From the NCBI RefSeq assembly GCF_042646165.1, contig NZ_JBHRTC010000003.1: a stretch of DNA of 64,000 nucleotides; one strand, 5' to 3'. Below the pieces are notes generated by a model. That model searched no databases. It saw only the letters and a list, made by a program, of their open reading frames with translations, and had not been told where the DNA came from. Positions 42,353-51,662 of this stretch are shown piece by piece. A program made the position numbers and the translations under genes. The DNA comes from Microbaculum marinum. Lineage in GTDB: Bacteria; Pseudomonadota; Alphaproteobacteria; Rhizobiales; Tepidamorphaceae. Position 1 is the first letter of the stretch. Every line of letters begins with the position of its first letter.

Positions 42353-42605
42353 AACTGCGTCTTTCCCGTTCATTCGCCTTGCGCAGGCTGATGATCCTGA
42401 TCGTCGTGCCGCGAAGGGTGAAGATCACGACGTGAACCCGCTCTCCGATCAAACCCAGAGCAATGAAGCGCTTCTCGCCGTACCTGTGCCTGCGGTCTTC
42501 GCCGAGGCGCGCCGATTCCCATTGGAAGTCAACGACATGCTCGAAGGCCACGCCATGCTTCACGACATTGGCAGCGGCCTTCCGCGGATCCCATTCGTAT
42601 TCCAT
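42339..42605 (-). CDS. brnT: Toxin BrnT (RelE-fold ribonuclease)
   Basis: An 88-residue BrnT toxin: MEYEWDPRKAAANVVKHGVA is the family signature (WDPxKxxxNxxKHGVxFE), followed by GEKRFIALGLIGERV, VVIFTLRG and IRIISLRKANERER. BrnT is a RelE-fold RNase that halts translation; the residues usually assigned to catalysis (K, E, R) are in place. Intact length suggests an active module. It is transcribed away from dnaE2, leaving 83 bases between the two starts. Confidence 0.92.
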   Translation of the reverse strand: MEYEWDPRKAAANVVKHGVAFEHVVDFQWESARLGEDRRHRYGEKRFIALGLIGERVHVVIFTLRGTTIRIISLRKANERERRSYERA

Positions 42606-42627
42606 ATCATATTGTGGTTACGATATG
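42603..42627. promoter_or_regulatory. Candidate operator at the brnT/dnaE2 divergent region
   Basis: Inverted repeat CATATC (42603-42608) ... GATATG (42622-42627), overlapping the brnT start codon. BrnA autoregulates its operon in characterised systems, so this is a reasonable binding site. Six-base arms with a 13-base spacer could also arise by chance. If bound, it would sit just upstream of dnaE2 as well. Confidence 0.35.
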
Positions 42628-42688
42628 CACTGCGCGCAAGAGTTGAGACCGGAGTTGAGGGTATGGCGGCCGCGCGAGGGGCGCCGCG

Positions 42689-45600
42689 ATGAGCCCCTTC
42701 GCCGAACTCGCCGCGATCACCAACTTCTCCTTCCTGCACGGTGCCTCGCATCCCGAGGAGTTGGTCGACCGGGCGATCGCGCTGGGCTACCCCGCACTGG
42801 GCATCACCGACCGGAATTCGGTGGCCGGAGTGGTGCGCGCCCACGTCGCCGCACGCGAACGCAGCTTCCGCATCGTCGTCGGCACCCGCCTCGTCTTCTG
42901 CGACGGCACGCCCGACATCCTGGCATGGCCTGTCGACCGCGCCGCCTACGGCCGGCTTTGCCGGCTGCTCACCACCGGCAACCGCCGCGCCGGCAAGGGC
43001 GATTGCCATCTCGCGCTCGCCGACCTGCTGGACTGGGGGGATGGGTTGCTGCTTGCCCTCGTAGCCGGCCCCTCCACCTATGACGGACCGGGACGACCCG
43101 ATCCCACGATCTGGGCGAATGAAAATAAGCCGCCTTTAGAGTTGACGCTGCGGGTCCTCTCCCGGCGCTTTCCCGCCGCGGTGTATCTGGCCGCCCGCGC
43201 GGCCTACGACGGCGACGACCGCGCGGGGCTGGCACGCCTCGCCCGCCTTGCCGACCAGCACGACACCCCTCTGTTTGCCACCAACGAGCCGCTCTACCAC
43301 TCACCCGAACGGCGCCCGCTGCAGGATGTCGTGACCTCCACGCGCAACCACTCGACTCTCCATAAAGCCGGCTCACTACTTCTCGCGAATGCCGAACGCC
43401 ACCTCAAGCCTGCCGACGAAATGATGCGCCTGTTCCGCAATCACCCCGGCGCGATCGCCGTGACGGGCGAAATACTAAGCCGCATTTCATTTTCCCTCGA
43501 CGAGCTGCGCTACCGGTATCCGGACGAGCCCACCGGCGACAGCGCCACGCCGCAGGACGAGCTGATCCGACTTGCATGGGAGGGCGCCGCGCGGCGCTAT
43601 CGCGAGGGCATACCGGAGAAGGTGCGCCGACTGCTCGATCACGAGATCGGACTCATCGGGGAACTCGACTACGCCCCCTATTTCCTGACCGTCCACGACA
43701 TCGTCCGCTTCGCCCGCTCGCGCGGCATCCTCGCCCAGGGGCGCGGCTCTGCCGCCAACTCGGCGGTCTGCTTCTGCCTCGGCATCACCGAGGTCGATCC
43801 CGCGCGCATGGATCTCCTGTTCGAGCGCTTCATCTCGGCCGAGCGCCGCGAACCGCCCGACATCGACGTCGACTTCGAGCACGAGCGCCGCGAGGAGGTG
43901 ATCCAGTACATCTACAAAAAGTACGGCCGCGAGCGCGCCGGCCTCGCCGCCACCGTGATCTCCTACCGGGCCCGCTCGGCGATCCGCGAGGTCGGCAAGG
44001 CCTTCGGCCTGTCGGAGGATATCGCCGGCGGCCTCGCCGGCGCGATCTGGGGCTGGTCGGAGAAGTCGATCACGCAGGCCGAGGTGCGCCGCCGCGGGCT
44101 CGATCCGTCGGATCCCGCCTTGGGGCGAATGCTCGAGCTCACCCGCGAGGTCATCGGCTTCCCCCGCCATCTCTCCCAGCACGTCGGCGGCTTCGTCATC
44201 ACCAGGGACCGGCTCGACGAGACGATCCCGATCCAGAACGCCGCCATGGAAGACCGCACCGTGGTGGAATGGGACAAGGACGATCTCGACGCGCTGGGCA
44301 TCCTGAAGATCGACGTGCTGGGCCTCGGCATGCTGACCTGCGTGCGCAAGGCCTTCGACTTCCTGCGCGACCACTACGGCGTCGACCTGACGCTCGCGAC
44401 GATCCCGGCGGAGGATCAGGCGGTCTATCGCATGCTGCAGCGCGCCGATTCGATCGGCGTCTTCCAGGTCGAGAGCCGCGCCCAGATGACCATGCTGCCG
44501 CGCCTCAAGCCGGACAACTTCTACGACCTCGTCATCGAGGTGGCGATCGTGCGCCCCGGGCCGATCCAGGGCGACATGGTCCACCCCTATCTCAGGCGCC
44601 GGCAGGGGCTGGAGAAGGTGGTCTATCCGGCACCGTCGCCCGAGCACGGCCCCCCCGACGAACTCGAGAAGGTTCTCGGCCGGACGCTCGGCGTCCCGCT
44701 GTTCCAGGAGCAGGCGATGAAGATCGCCATCGTCGCGGCCGGATTCACCCCGTCGGAAGCCGACCGGCTGCGCCGTGCCATGGCGACCTTCCGGCGGGTC
44801 GGCACCATCGGCACCTTCCAGCAGAAGATGATCGAGGGCATGACGCGGCGCGGCTACGAGCCCGAGTTCGCCGAACGCTGCTTCCGCCAGATCGAGGGCT
44901 TCGGCGAATACGGCTTTCCCGAAAGCCACGCGGCGAGCTTCGCCCTGCTGGTCTATGCCTCGGCCTGGCTGAAATGCCACTACCCCGACGTCTTCGCCGC
45001 GGCCCTGCTCAACAGCCAGCCGATGGGCTTCTACGCCCCCGCCCAGATCGTCCGCGACGCCATCGAGCACGGCGTGCTGGTCCGGCCCGTCGACGTCAAC
45101 CTCTCGGACTGGGACAACGGCCTGGAGGAGGAGGAGGCGCCGGTATCAGGCCCAGCCGCCCCCGCTTCACGAGAGCCGCAAAAGAGGCCTGCGCACACGC
45201 CGGTTTGCGAAGGTTTGCGGGAAAATGCCAAGGCCCTTCGCCGCAACATGACGGATGCCGAGCGGCGTCTCTGGAACGCGCTGCGGGCCAATCGATTTCA
45301 GGAACATTCCTTCCGGCGGCAGGTCCCGATGGGTCCGTATATCGCGGACTTCGTCTGCCACGGCCAGCGCATCGTCGTCGAGGTGGATGGCGGCCAGCAC
45401 GGCGAGGCCGGTCACGCCTCCGCCGATGCAAGACGCGACGCCTGGCTCACCTCACGCGGCTACCGGGTCCTGCGCTTCTGGAACAACGAGGTGATGGAGA
45501 ACCTCGACGCGGTGCTGGAGCGCCTGGCGGAGGCTCTGCACGCACCCCCCTCTCCATCTCTCCCCCGCAAGGGGGGAGAGGGTTCTTTGCAGCAACCGCC

Positions 45601-46801
45601 GGACGCAGCTGGCGATCTCGAGTTCACTGCTCGGCTAGAAGGAGATTCAAGGTCCTCGCATGGCGCCTTGCGCCCCTCTCCCCCCTTGCGGGGGAGAGAT
45701 GGAGAGGGGGGTCGCGGAGCCCCGATGGAACAGCCGGGCTCCGCAGACAAAAGCCAACCGTGGAATGCCGCCGAAATACGCGATCCAAAACACGTCCGGG
45801 ATCGAGAACCGCGTCCCGCCGCGCGTCGCCTCCACGCCCTCCATGCCGACATGCGCGACGACATCCGCTCGACCCGCGCGATCCGCCTCGGCCTCCGGCA
45901 GATCAAGGGCATCGGCGAGGAGGATGCACGGCTGATCGTGGCGAAGCGCGGGGCGGGCTACGATTCGGTCCGGGATCTGTGGCTCAGGACCGGCCTGCCG
46001 GCGGCGACCGTCGAACGGCTCGCCGACGCCGATGCGTTCCGCTCGATCGGGCTCGACCGCCGCGCCGCCTTGTGGGCGGCCAAGGGTCTCGACAAGGGAT
46101 CGGCGGACAGCCGGTCCCGAGGCCGGCAGAACGGCCGTCTGCCGCTGTTCGAGGCCGCCGACCATGCGGATCTGCGCCGAGAGCCGGACGTCGACCTGCC
46201 GCCGATGCCGCTCGGCGAGCAGGTGGTCAACGACTACCGATTCCTGAAGCTCTCCCTGAAGGCGCATCCGCTGAGCTTCCTGCGCGAGGCGCTGGAGAGG
46301 CGCGGCATGGTGCGCCACGCGGCGCTGCGGACCATGCGTCCCGGCCGCAGGATCACCGTCGCGGGCCTGGTGCTGGTGCGGCAGCGGCCCGGATCGGCCA
46401 GCGGCGTCATCTTCATGACGCTCGAGGACGAGACCTCGGTCGCCAACATCATCGTCTGGCCGAAGGTGTTCGAACGCTACCGGGCCGAGGTGATCGGCGC
46501 CCGGCTGATCGGCGTCACCGGCCGTCTGCAGAACGAGCAGAACGTCGTCCATATCGTCGCCGAGAAGATCGAGGACCTCACGCCGATGCTCGCCACCCTC
46601 TCCGACGACGCCGGCGATCTTGAGGCCCTCGCCCGCTGCGACGAGGTGCGTCGGCCGGTCCCCGACAGCAAGGAAAAGGTGGCCCGGCGCTCGCGGCTGG
46701 GACGGCTTCTCGCCGAGACGCCCGAACTCGCCAGGGACATCGCAACGGACGACATCAGGACGTTGGCGAAGGCGATGCCGAAGGGCCGCAACTTCCATTG
46801 A
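42689..46801 (+). CDS. dnaE2: Error-prone DNA polymerase DnaE2/ImuC with an in-frame DUF559 insertion
   Basis: Catalytic subunit of the SOS mutasome, a C-family polymerase. N-terminal PHP domain (YPALGITDRNSVAGVVRAH), palm with the catalytic aspartates in PPDIDVDFEHER and LKIDVLGLGML, HhH segment LGLRQIKGIGEEDA, and C-terminal OB domain (VAGLVLVRQRPGSASGVIF). The frame is unbroken, but the length is 1370 residues, against about 1080-1140 for the family. The excess lies between NGLEEEE (ends at residue 816) and RRLHALHADMRDDI (about 1046), where a DUF559 domain and repeat-derived peptide sit. The site is a surface link before the tandem HhH region, so activity may survive. Confidence 0.92.
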   Translation: MSPFAELAAITNFSFLHGASHPEELVDRAIALGYPALGITDRNSVAGVVRAHVAARERSFRIVVGTRLVFCDGTPDILAWPVDRAAYGRLCRLLTTGNRRAGKGDCHLALADLLDWGDGLLLALVAGPSTYDGPGRPDPTIWANENKPPLELTLRVLSRRFPAAVYLAARAAYDGDDRAGLARLARLADQHDTPLFATNEPLYHSPERRPLQDVVTSTRNHSTLHKAGSLLLANAERHLKPADEMMRLFRNHPGAIAVTGEILSRISFSLDELRYRYPDEPTGDSATPQDELIRLAWEGAARRYREGIPEKVRRLLDHEIGLIGELDYAPYFLTVHDIVRFARSRGILAQGRGSAANSAVCFCLGITEVDPARMDLLFERFISAERREPPDIDVDFEHERREEVIQYIYKKYGRERAGLAATVISYRARSAIREVGKAFGLSEDIAGGLAGAIWGWSEKSITQAEVRRRGLDPSDPALGRMLELTREVIGFPRHLSQHVGGFVITRDRLDETIPIQNAAMEDRTVVEWDKDDLDALGILKIDVLGLGMLTCVRKAFDFLRDHYGVDLTLATIPAEDQAVYRMLQRADSIGVFQVESRAQMTMLPRLKPDNFYDLVIEVAIVRPGPIQGDMVHPYLRRRQGLEKVVYPAPSPEHGPPDELEKVLGRTLGVPLFQEQAMKIAIVAAGFTPSEADRLRRAMATFRRVGTIGTFQQKMIEGMTRRGYEPEFAERCFRQIEGFGEYGFPESHAASFALLVYASAWLKCHYPDVFAAALLNSQPMGFYAPAQIVRDAIEHGVLVRPVDVNLSDWDNGLEEEEAPVSGPAAPASREPQKRPAHTPVCEGLRENAKALRRNMTDAERRLWNALRANRFQEHSFRRQVPMGPYIADFVCHGQRIVVEVDGGQHGEAGHASADARRDAWLTSRGYRVLRFWNNEVMENLDAVLERLAEALHAPPSPSLPRKGGEGSLQQPPDAAGDLEFTARLEGDSRSSHGALRPSPPLRGRDGEGGRGAPMEQPGSADKSQPWNAAEIRDPKHVRDREPRPAARRLHALHADMRDDIRSTRAIRLGLRQIKGIGEEDARLIVAKRGAGYDSVRDLWLRTGLPAATVERLADADAFRSIGLDRRAALWAAKGLDKGSADSRSRGRQNGRLPLFEAADHADLRREPDVDLPPMPLGEQVVNDYRFLKLSLKAHPLSFLREALERRGMVRHAALRTMRPGRRITVAGLVLVRQRPGSASGVIFMTLEDETSVANIIVWPKVFERYRAEVIGARLIGVTGRLQNEQNVVHIVAEKIEDLTPMLATLSDDAGDLEALARCDEVRRPVPDSKEKVARRSRLGRLLAETPELARDIATDDIRTLAKAMPKGRNFH
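45137..45820 (+). mobile_element. In-frame insertion of a DUF559 endonuclease-like cassette in dnaE2
   Basis: About 685 bases (roughly 228 codons, a multiple of three as judged by the frame) absent from normal DnaE2. The first half (45215-45540) encodes a complete DUF559 domain: NMTDAERRLWNALRANRFQ, FRRQVPMGPYIADFVC, RIVVEVDGGQH and GYRVLRFWNNEVMENL. This is the Vsr-like PD-(D/E)XK core with the acidic residues kept. The second half encodes proline/glycine-rich peptide from a palindromic repeat (SPSLPRKGGEG and SPPLRGRDGEGGRG). Free-standing DUF559 genes followed by such repeats are common in alphaproteobacteria. The exact ends are approximate. Confidence 0.8.
45545..45711. repeat. Perfect 38-bp inverted repeat inside dnaE2
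   Basis: Left arm 45545-45582, right arm 45674-45711, exact reverse complements over 38 bases, with about 90 bases between. Each arm is itself a near-palindrome (CTCTCCCCCGCAAGG then GGGGAGAG). In the transcript the arms could form a very stable hairpin, yet the frame reads through. Related CCTCCCC-loop-GGGGAGG arms occur at 52548/52688, 19930/20271 and near rimM. Confidence 0.88.
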
Positions 46802-46893
46802 CGGCACAAATCCGCGCGCCGATGCCGGCGCCGGGCTGCGGGGCCGGCGCGCCTGGGCTACGCTGAGGGAACATCGCCAGGATACCGACCGAC

Positions 46894-47862
46894 ATGCGGC
46901 TTGCCACCTTCAACATCGAGAGCCTCGGCGGAGACCGCCGGACCGGCGCGCCGATCGAGGACCGCATCGCCGTGCTGCGGCCGCAGCTCGAACGGCTGCG
47001 CGCCGAGGTCCTGTGCCTGCAGGAAATCAATACCCGCAAGGCCGGCGGCACTCGCCAGCCGGCCGACCTGAAACGACTTCTGGCCGGCACGCCCTATGCG
47101 GAGCACGCGCTGGAGATCGCCGCGCGGCCGGGCGGAGACACCCCCGCCGACGTCCACAATCCGGCCATCCTGACGCGCCTGCCGGTCGTCGAGCGCGAAG
47201 ACATCCACCAGCGCCTCGTCGCCCCGCCGTCCTGGCAGAACACCACCGCCATCCCGCCCGGGGAGGCGCCGCAGCCCATGACCTGGGACCGGCCGATCCA
47301 GCGGCTGGCGCTCGCCCTTCCCGACGGCCGGCACCTGCATGTCTTCAACGTCCACCTCCGCGCACCGCTCGCCGCGCCGATCGCAGGCCAGAAGGACGCG
47401 CCCTTCGTTTGGAAATCGGTCGCCGGCTGGGCGGAAGGTTACTTCGTCTCGGCGATGAAGCGGAGCGGACAGGCGCTGGAACTCAGGCTCGCCGCGGAGC
47501 GCGTCTTCGACGCCGATCCCGACGCGCTGATCGCCGTGTGCGGCGACTTCAACGCGGAGGACCACGACACCGCCCTCAGGCTCGCCTGTGCCGGCGAGGA
47601 CGATACGGGGTCGGGACGGCTCGCAGGGCGGGTGCTGACGCCGGTCGAGCGATCGCTGCCGGCCGACCGCCGCTACACGGTCGTCCATCATGGCCGCCCG
47701 CAGATGCCGGACCACATCCTGGCAAGCCGGGCGCTGTTCGGCCGGCTGGCGTCGGTCGAGATCCACAACGAGATGCTGGAAGACGAACTGGTCGCCTTCG
47801 GCCGCATCGACCGCCCTCCGGAATCGCTGCACGCGCCGATGGTGGCGGAATTCGCGATCTGA
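46894..47862 (+). CDS. Endonuclease/exonuclease/phosphatase family protein
   Basis: A 322-residue EEP-fold protein. MRLATFNIESLGG opens the fold, with the metal glutamate in LCLQEINTRKAGG, LHVFNVHLRAPLAA, the VCGDFNAEDHDTALRL motif, and a terminal aspartate-histidine context MPDHILASRALFG. Members cleave nucleic acids or phosphodiesters; the substrate cannot be assigned. It is 92 bases downstream of dnaE2, and whether it belongs to the SOS unit is unclear. Confidence 0.82.
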   Translation: MRLATFNIESLGGDRRTGAPIEDRIAVLRPQLERLRAEVLCLQEINTRKAGGTRQPADLKRLLAGTPYAEHALEIAARPGGDTPADVHNPAILTRLPVVEREDIHQRLVAPPSWQNTTAIPPGEAPQPMTWDRPIQRLALALPDGRHLHVFNVHLRAPLAAPIAGQKDAPFVWKSVAGWAEGYFVSAMKRSGQALELRLAAERVFDADPDALIAVCGDFNAEDHDTALRLACAGEDDTGSGRLAGRVLTPVERSLPADRRYTVVHHGRPQMPDHILASRALFGRLASVEIHNEMLEDELVAFGRIDRPPESLHAPMVAEFAI

Positions 47863-47925
47863 CTCCTGCAAGGCAACCGTCCGGATCGGACCGACGCCCG
47901 ATCCGGCAGTCCCGGCAGACAGTCC

Positions 47926-50229
47926 TCAGGCGGCCGCAGCCTCCGCTTCGCTGAGCGCCCGCCACACCTTCTCCGGCGTGACCGGCATGTCGATATGGGT
48001 GATGCCGGCGGCCCGGTACAGCGCATCGACGACCGCGTTGACGACGGCCGGGCAGGCGCCGATCGCCCCCGCCTCTCCGGCGCCCTTCATGCCGAGCAGA
48101 TTGGTCGTGCAGGGAACGTTGCGCGTCTCGAAATGGATCGAGGGCACGTTGTCGGCACGCGGCAGCGTATAGTCCTGCAGGCTCGCCGCCAGAAGCTGGC
48201 CGTCCGCGTCGTAGGCGGTGTGCTCGAGCAGCGCCTGGCCGATGCCCTGGGCGATGCCGCCGTGCACCTGGCCCTCCAGCAGCATCGGATTGAGCAGTAC
48301 GCCGAAGTCGTCGACGACGGTGTATCTGACAATGTCGATATGTCCGGTGCCGGGATCGATCTCGACCTCGACGACATGCGAGCCGTTCGGATAGGTCGCC
48401 TCAGGCGGTGTCCAGGAGTCGGTCTCGACAAGCTCCTCGCCGGCTTCCGACGCCTTCTCGGCAATCTCGGCGAAACTGACGGACCTGTCGGTACCGGCAA
48501 TGGTCACGACGCCGTCGCCGAATTCCAGGTCGGAGGTCGCCGTCTCGAGCATGTCGGCGGCCTTCGCCTTGATGCGTTCGCCGAGCTTGACGGAGGATTC
48601 CGACACCGCCGCACCGCCCACCGGAAGCGAACGCGAGCCGCCGGTGAAGCTGCCGTGCTCGTAGGCGTCCGAATCGCCCTGCAGGACGGTGATGCGCTCG
48701 GGATCGATGCCGAGCCGCTCGGAAACCACCTGGGCGTAGGCTGTCAGATGGCCCTGTCCGGTCGACTGGGTGCCGACATTGACGAAGATCGTGCCGTCGT
48801 CCTTGAGGGCGACCCGGGCCGTCTCCGGCGCACCGCCGGCGCACGCCTCGATATAGGTGGCCAGCCCGATGCCGCGCAGCTTGCCGGCCTTGCGGCTGTC
48901 GCGCAGCCGGGCGTTGAAGCCCTTCCAGTCGGAGACGTCCATTGCCTGGCGCATGTGACCGTCGAACTCGCCGGAATCGTACGTCTTGTCGGTCGGCGTC
49001 TTCCACGGCATGCTCGACGGCGGAATAAAGTTCTTCCGCCGCAGCGCATCCGGCTTCATGCCCAGTTCGCGCGCCGCCTTGTCGACCAGCCGTTCGATCA
49101 GATAGGCGGCCTCCGGCCGGCCGGCGCCGCGATAGGCGTCGACGGGGACGGTGTTGGTGTAGATCCCGCGCACCCGGCCGTGGACATTCCTGAACCGGTA
49201 GATGCCGGGCAGCATGCCGGCGCCGCCATGGGCGACGAACGGTCCGAACTGCGCAAGGTAGCCGCCCATGTTGGCGAGCGTATCGACCCTCAGCCCCAGG
49301 AACCGGCCCTTGGCATCGAGCGCCAGTTCGGCGCGGCTGACGTTGTCGCGGCCATGGGCATCGGCAAGGAAATGCTCGCTGCGGTCGCTGACCCAGGTCA
49401 CCGGCCGGCCGACCTTCTCGGCGGCCACCAGCACCAGGGGATATTCCCGGTAGATGAACAGCTTGGTGCCGAAGCCGCCGCCGGTGTCCGGCGTGATGAT
49501 GTGGAACCGCTCCTTCGGCAATCCGAAGATCATGCCGGCGAGGACGTTCTGGATCAGGCCCGTCCCCTGCGATCCGCAGGTCAGGGTGTAGCGGCCGGTC
49601 TGCGGATCGAAGGCGCCGATGGCGCCGCGCGGTTCCATGTAGTTGGAGACGAGGCGGTTGTTGACGAGTTCGAGCGTCACCACCCGGTCGGCCTCGGCGA
49701 AGGCGGCATCCGCCTTGTCCTTGTCGCCGACATGGGCGTCGAAGGCGATGTTGCCCGGCCGGTCCGGCCAGACCTGGGGCGCGTCGGAAGCGATCGCCGC
49801 CTGCATGTCGGCAACCGCCGGCAGGGCGTCCCACTCGACTTCGAGGGCTTCCGCCGCATTGCGGGCCTCCACGAACGAGCCGGCGACGATCATCGCGACA
49901 GCGTCGCCGACATAGCGGACCACGTCCTCGGCAAGGATCGGATAGCGCGGGACCTGCAGCGGCGTGCCGTCCGTGTTCGGCGCCTGGCCAACGCAGGGCA
50001 TCGCGTTGACGTGGCTGACGTCGTCGGCCGTCAGCACCGACAAGACGCCGTCCATGCCGCGCACCTCGTCGAGATTGCCGAACGAGAAGCGCGCGTGCGG
50101 AAGCGGACTACGGACCACGTAGGCGTAGGCGGTATCCTCGGGTATCCGGTCGGACAGGTAACTGCCCTTGCCGGTGATGAACGCGGAATCTTCCTTGCGC
50201 CGAATCGACGCGCCAATGCCGAATTTCAT
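47926..50229 (-). CDS. Xanthine dehydrogenase family molybdopterin-binding subunit (CoxL-like, form II)
   Basis: A 767-residue molybdenum hydroxylase large subunit. The N-terminal a/b-hammerhead domain starts MKFGIGASIRRKEDSAFITG. The cofactor-binding part has TGGGFGTKLFIYREYP, VPVDAYRGAGRPEAAYLIER and TQSTGQGHLTAYAQ. The catalytic glutamate is in KGAGEAGAIGACPAVVN. AYRGAGR is the form II motif, not the AYxCSFR of true CO dehydrogenase, so CO oxidation is unlikely. The usual FAD (CoxM) and iron-sulfur (CoxS) subunits are not adjacent. The substrate is unknown. Confidence 0.85.
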   Translation of the reverse strand: MKFGIGASIRRKEDSAFITGKGSYLSDRIPEDTAYAYVVRSPLPHARFSFGNLDEVRGMDGVLSVLTADDVSHVNAMPCVGQAPNTDGTPLQVPRYPILAEDVVRYVGDAVAMIVAGSFVEARNAAEALEVEWDALPAVADMQAAIASDAPQVWPDRPGNIAFDAHVGDKDKADAAFAEADRVVTLELVNNRLVSNYMEPRGAIGAFDPQTGRYTLTCGSQGTGLIQNVLAGMIFGLPKERFHIITPDTGGGFGTKLFIYREYPLVLVAAEKVGRPVTWVSDRSEHFLADAHGRDNVSRAELALDAKGRFLGLRVDTLANMGGYLAQFGPFVAHGGAGMLPGIYRFRNVHGRVRGIYTNTVPVDAYRGAGRPEAAYLIERLVDKAARELGMKPDALRRKNFIPPSSMPWKTPTDKTYDSGEFDGHMRQAMDVSDWKGFNARLRDSRKAGKLRGIGLATYIEACAGGAPETARVALKDDGTIFVNVGTQSTGQGHLTAYAQVVSERLGIDPERITVLQGDSDAYEHGSFTGGSRSLPVGGAAVSESSVKLGERIKAKAADMLETATSDLEFGDGVVTIAGTDRSVSFAEIAEKASEAGEELVETDSWTPPEATYPNGSHVVEVEIDPGTGHIDIVRYTVVDDFGVLLNPMLLEGQVHGGIAQGIGQALLEHTAYDADGQLLAASLQDYTLPRADNVPSIHFETRNVPCTTNLLGMKGAGEAGAIGACPAVVNAVVDALYRAAGITHIDMPVTPEKVWRALSEAEAAAA

Positions 50230-50407
50230 GGAACCATCCGTGCGTGCGGGGGACAGACTGCTTCAAAGCTAGTGCCCCGAGCCGTTCGCGGCAACTGCTG
50301 CGCAACATTGAAGTTTTGCATTGCGGCAAAAGCGGGCCGGGGGAAATCGGCCGGAACGGCCCGCTTCACGCTTGCCGCCGATGACGCGGTCGGCGACCAG
50401 CCGGCGG

Positions 50408-50689
50408 CTAGACGAACCGGAACACCAGCAGGGCCCAGACGATCGCGATAGCCAGCGGCGCCCACAGCGGCGTCCCCATCAGGCCGAGCCAGGCCAGGAA
50501 GATGAACGCCGAGCCGAGCAGCGAGATGAACAGCCGGTCGCCGCGGGTGGTGTCGAGACCGAGAATGCCGTGCCGCGGCGCCCCGCCCGGCGATTTCAGC
50601 TCCCACACCGTCATTGCCGCGAGGCACAGCACGATGAAGCAGAAGAACGCCGCCGTCGGGCCGGTCCACGCCATCCACGAAAGTCCCAT
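50408..50689 (-). CDS. DUF2160 small membrane protein of the glycerol transporter operon
   Basis: A 93-residue protein, MGLSWMAWTGPTAAFFCFIV, with three predicted membrane segments and a central PGGAPRHGILGLDTTRGDRL loop. DUF2160 genes typically follow the two permease genes of rhizobial-type glycerol ABC transporters. I believe it corresponds to the gene called glpU in Rhizobium leguminosarum, but I am not certain of the name. Its contribution to transport is unknown. It lies 27 bases after glpQ. Confidence 0.8.
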   Translation of the reverse strand: MGLSWMAWTGPTAAFFCFIVLCLAAMTVWELKSPGGAPRHGILGLDTTRGDRLFISLLGSAFIFLAWLGLMGTPLWAPLAIAIVWALLVFRFV

Positions 50690-50716
50690 GGTCGATCTCC
50701 TTGCGGACCCGTCGGG

Positions 50717-51517
<801 letters not shown>

Positions 51518-51662
51518 GGCAGGGCTCCGACCGATGAAGCGGACGGGACGGGCGCCGGCGAAAGTCGACGCGGTTCGAATACCGGACGCGCCAGACCGAA
51601 CTTCGAGGGCCCAAGGCCCGAAGGGGCGCGGCACGAGTCATGCGCGGGGTGCACCGACGTGA

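Noticed and set aside
41998..42688. Continuation of imuB or an upstream extension of dnaE2 through the plus strand
   Set aside because: The plus-strand frame here has no DnaE2-like sequence. The minus strand encodes clear BrnT and BrnA, and dnaE2 similarity starts at ATG 42689.
45137..45820. Intein in DnaE2
   Set aside because: There is no Cys/Ser at an N-splice junction, no His-Asn end and no following nucleophile. The DUF559 domain plus palindromic repeat explains the extra sequence better.
47926..50229. True aerobic CO dehydrogenase (CoxL form I)
   Set aside because: The active-site loop reads AYRGAGR, not AYxCSFR, and the CoxM/CoxS partners are missing.
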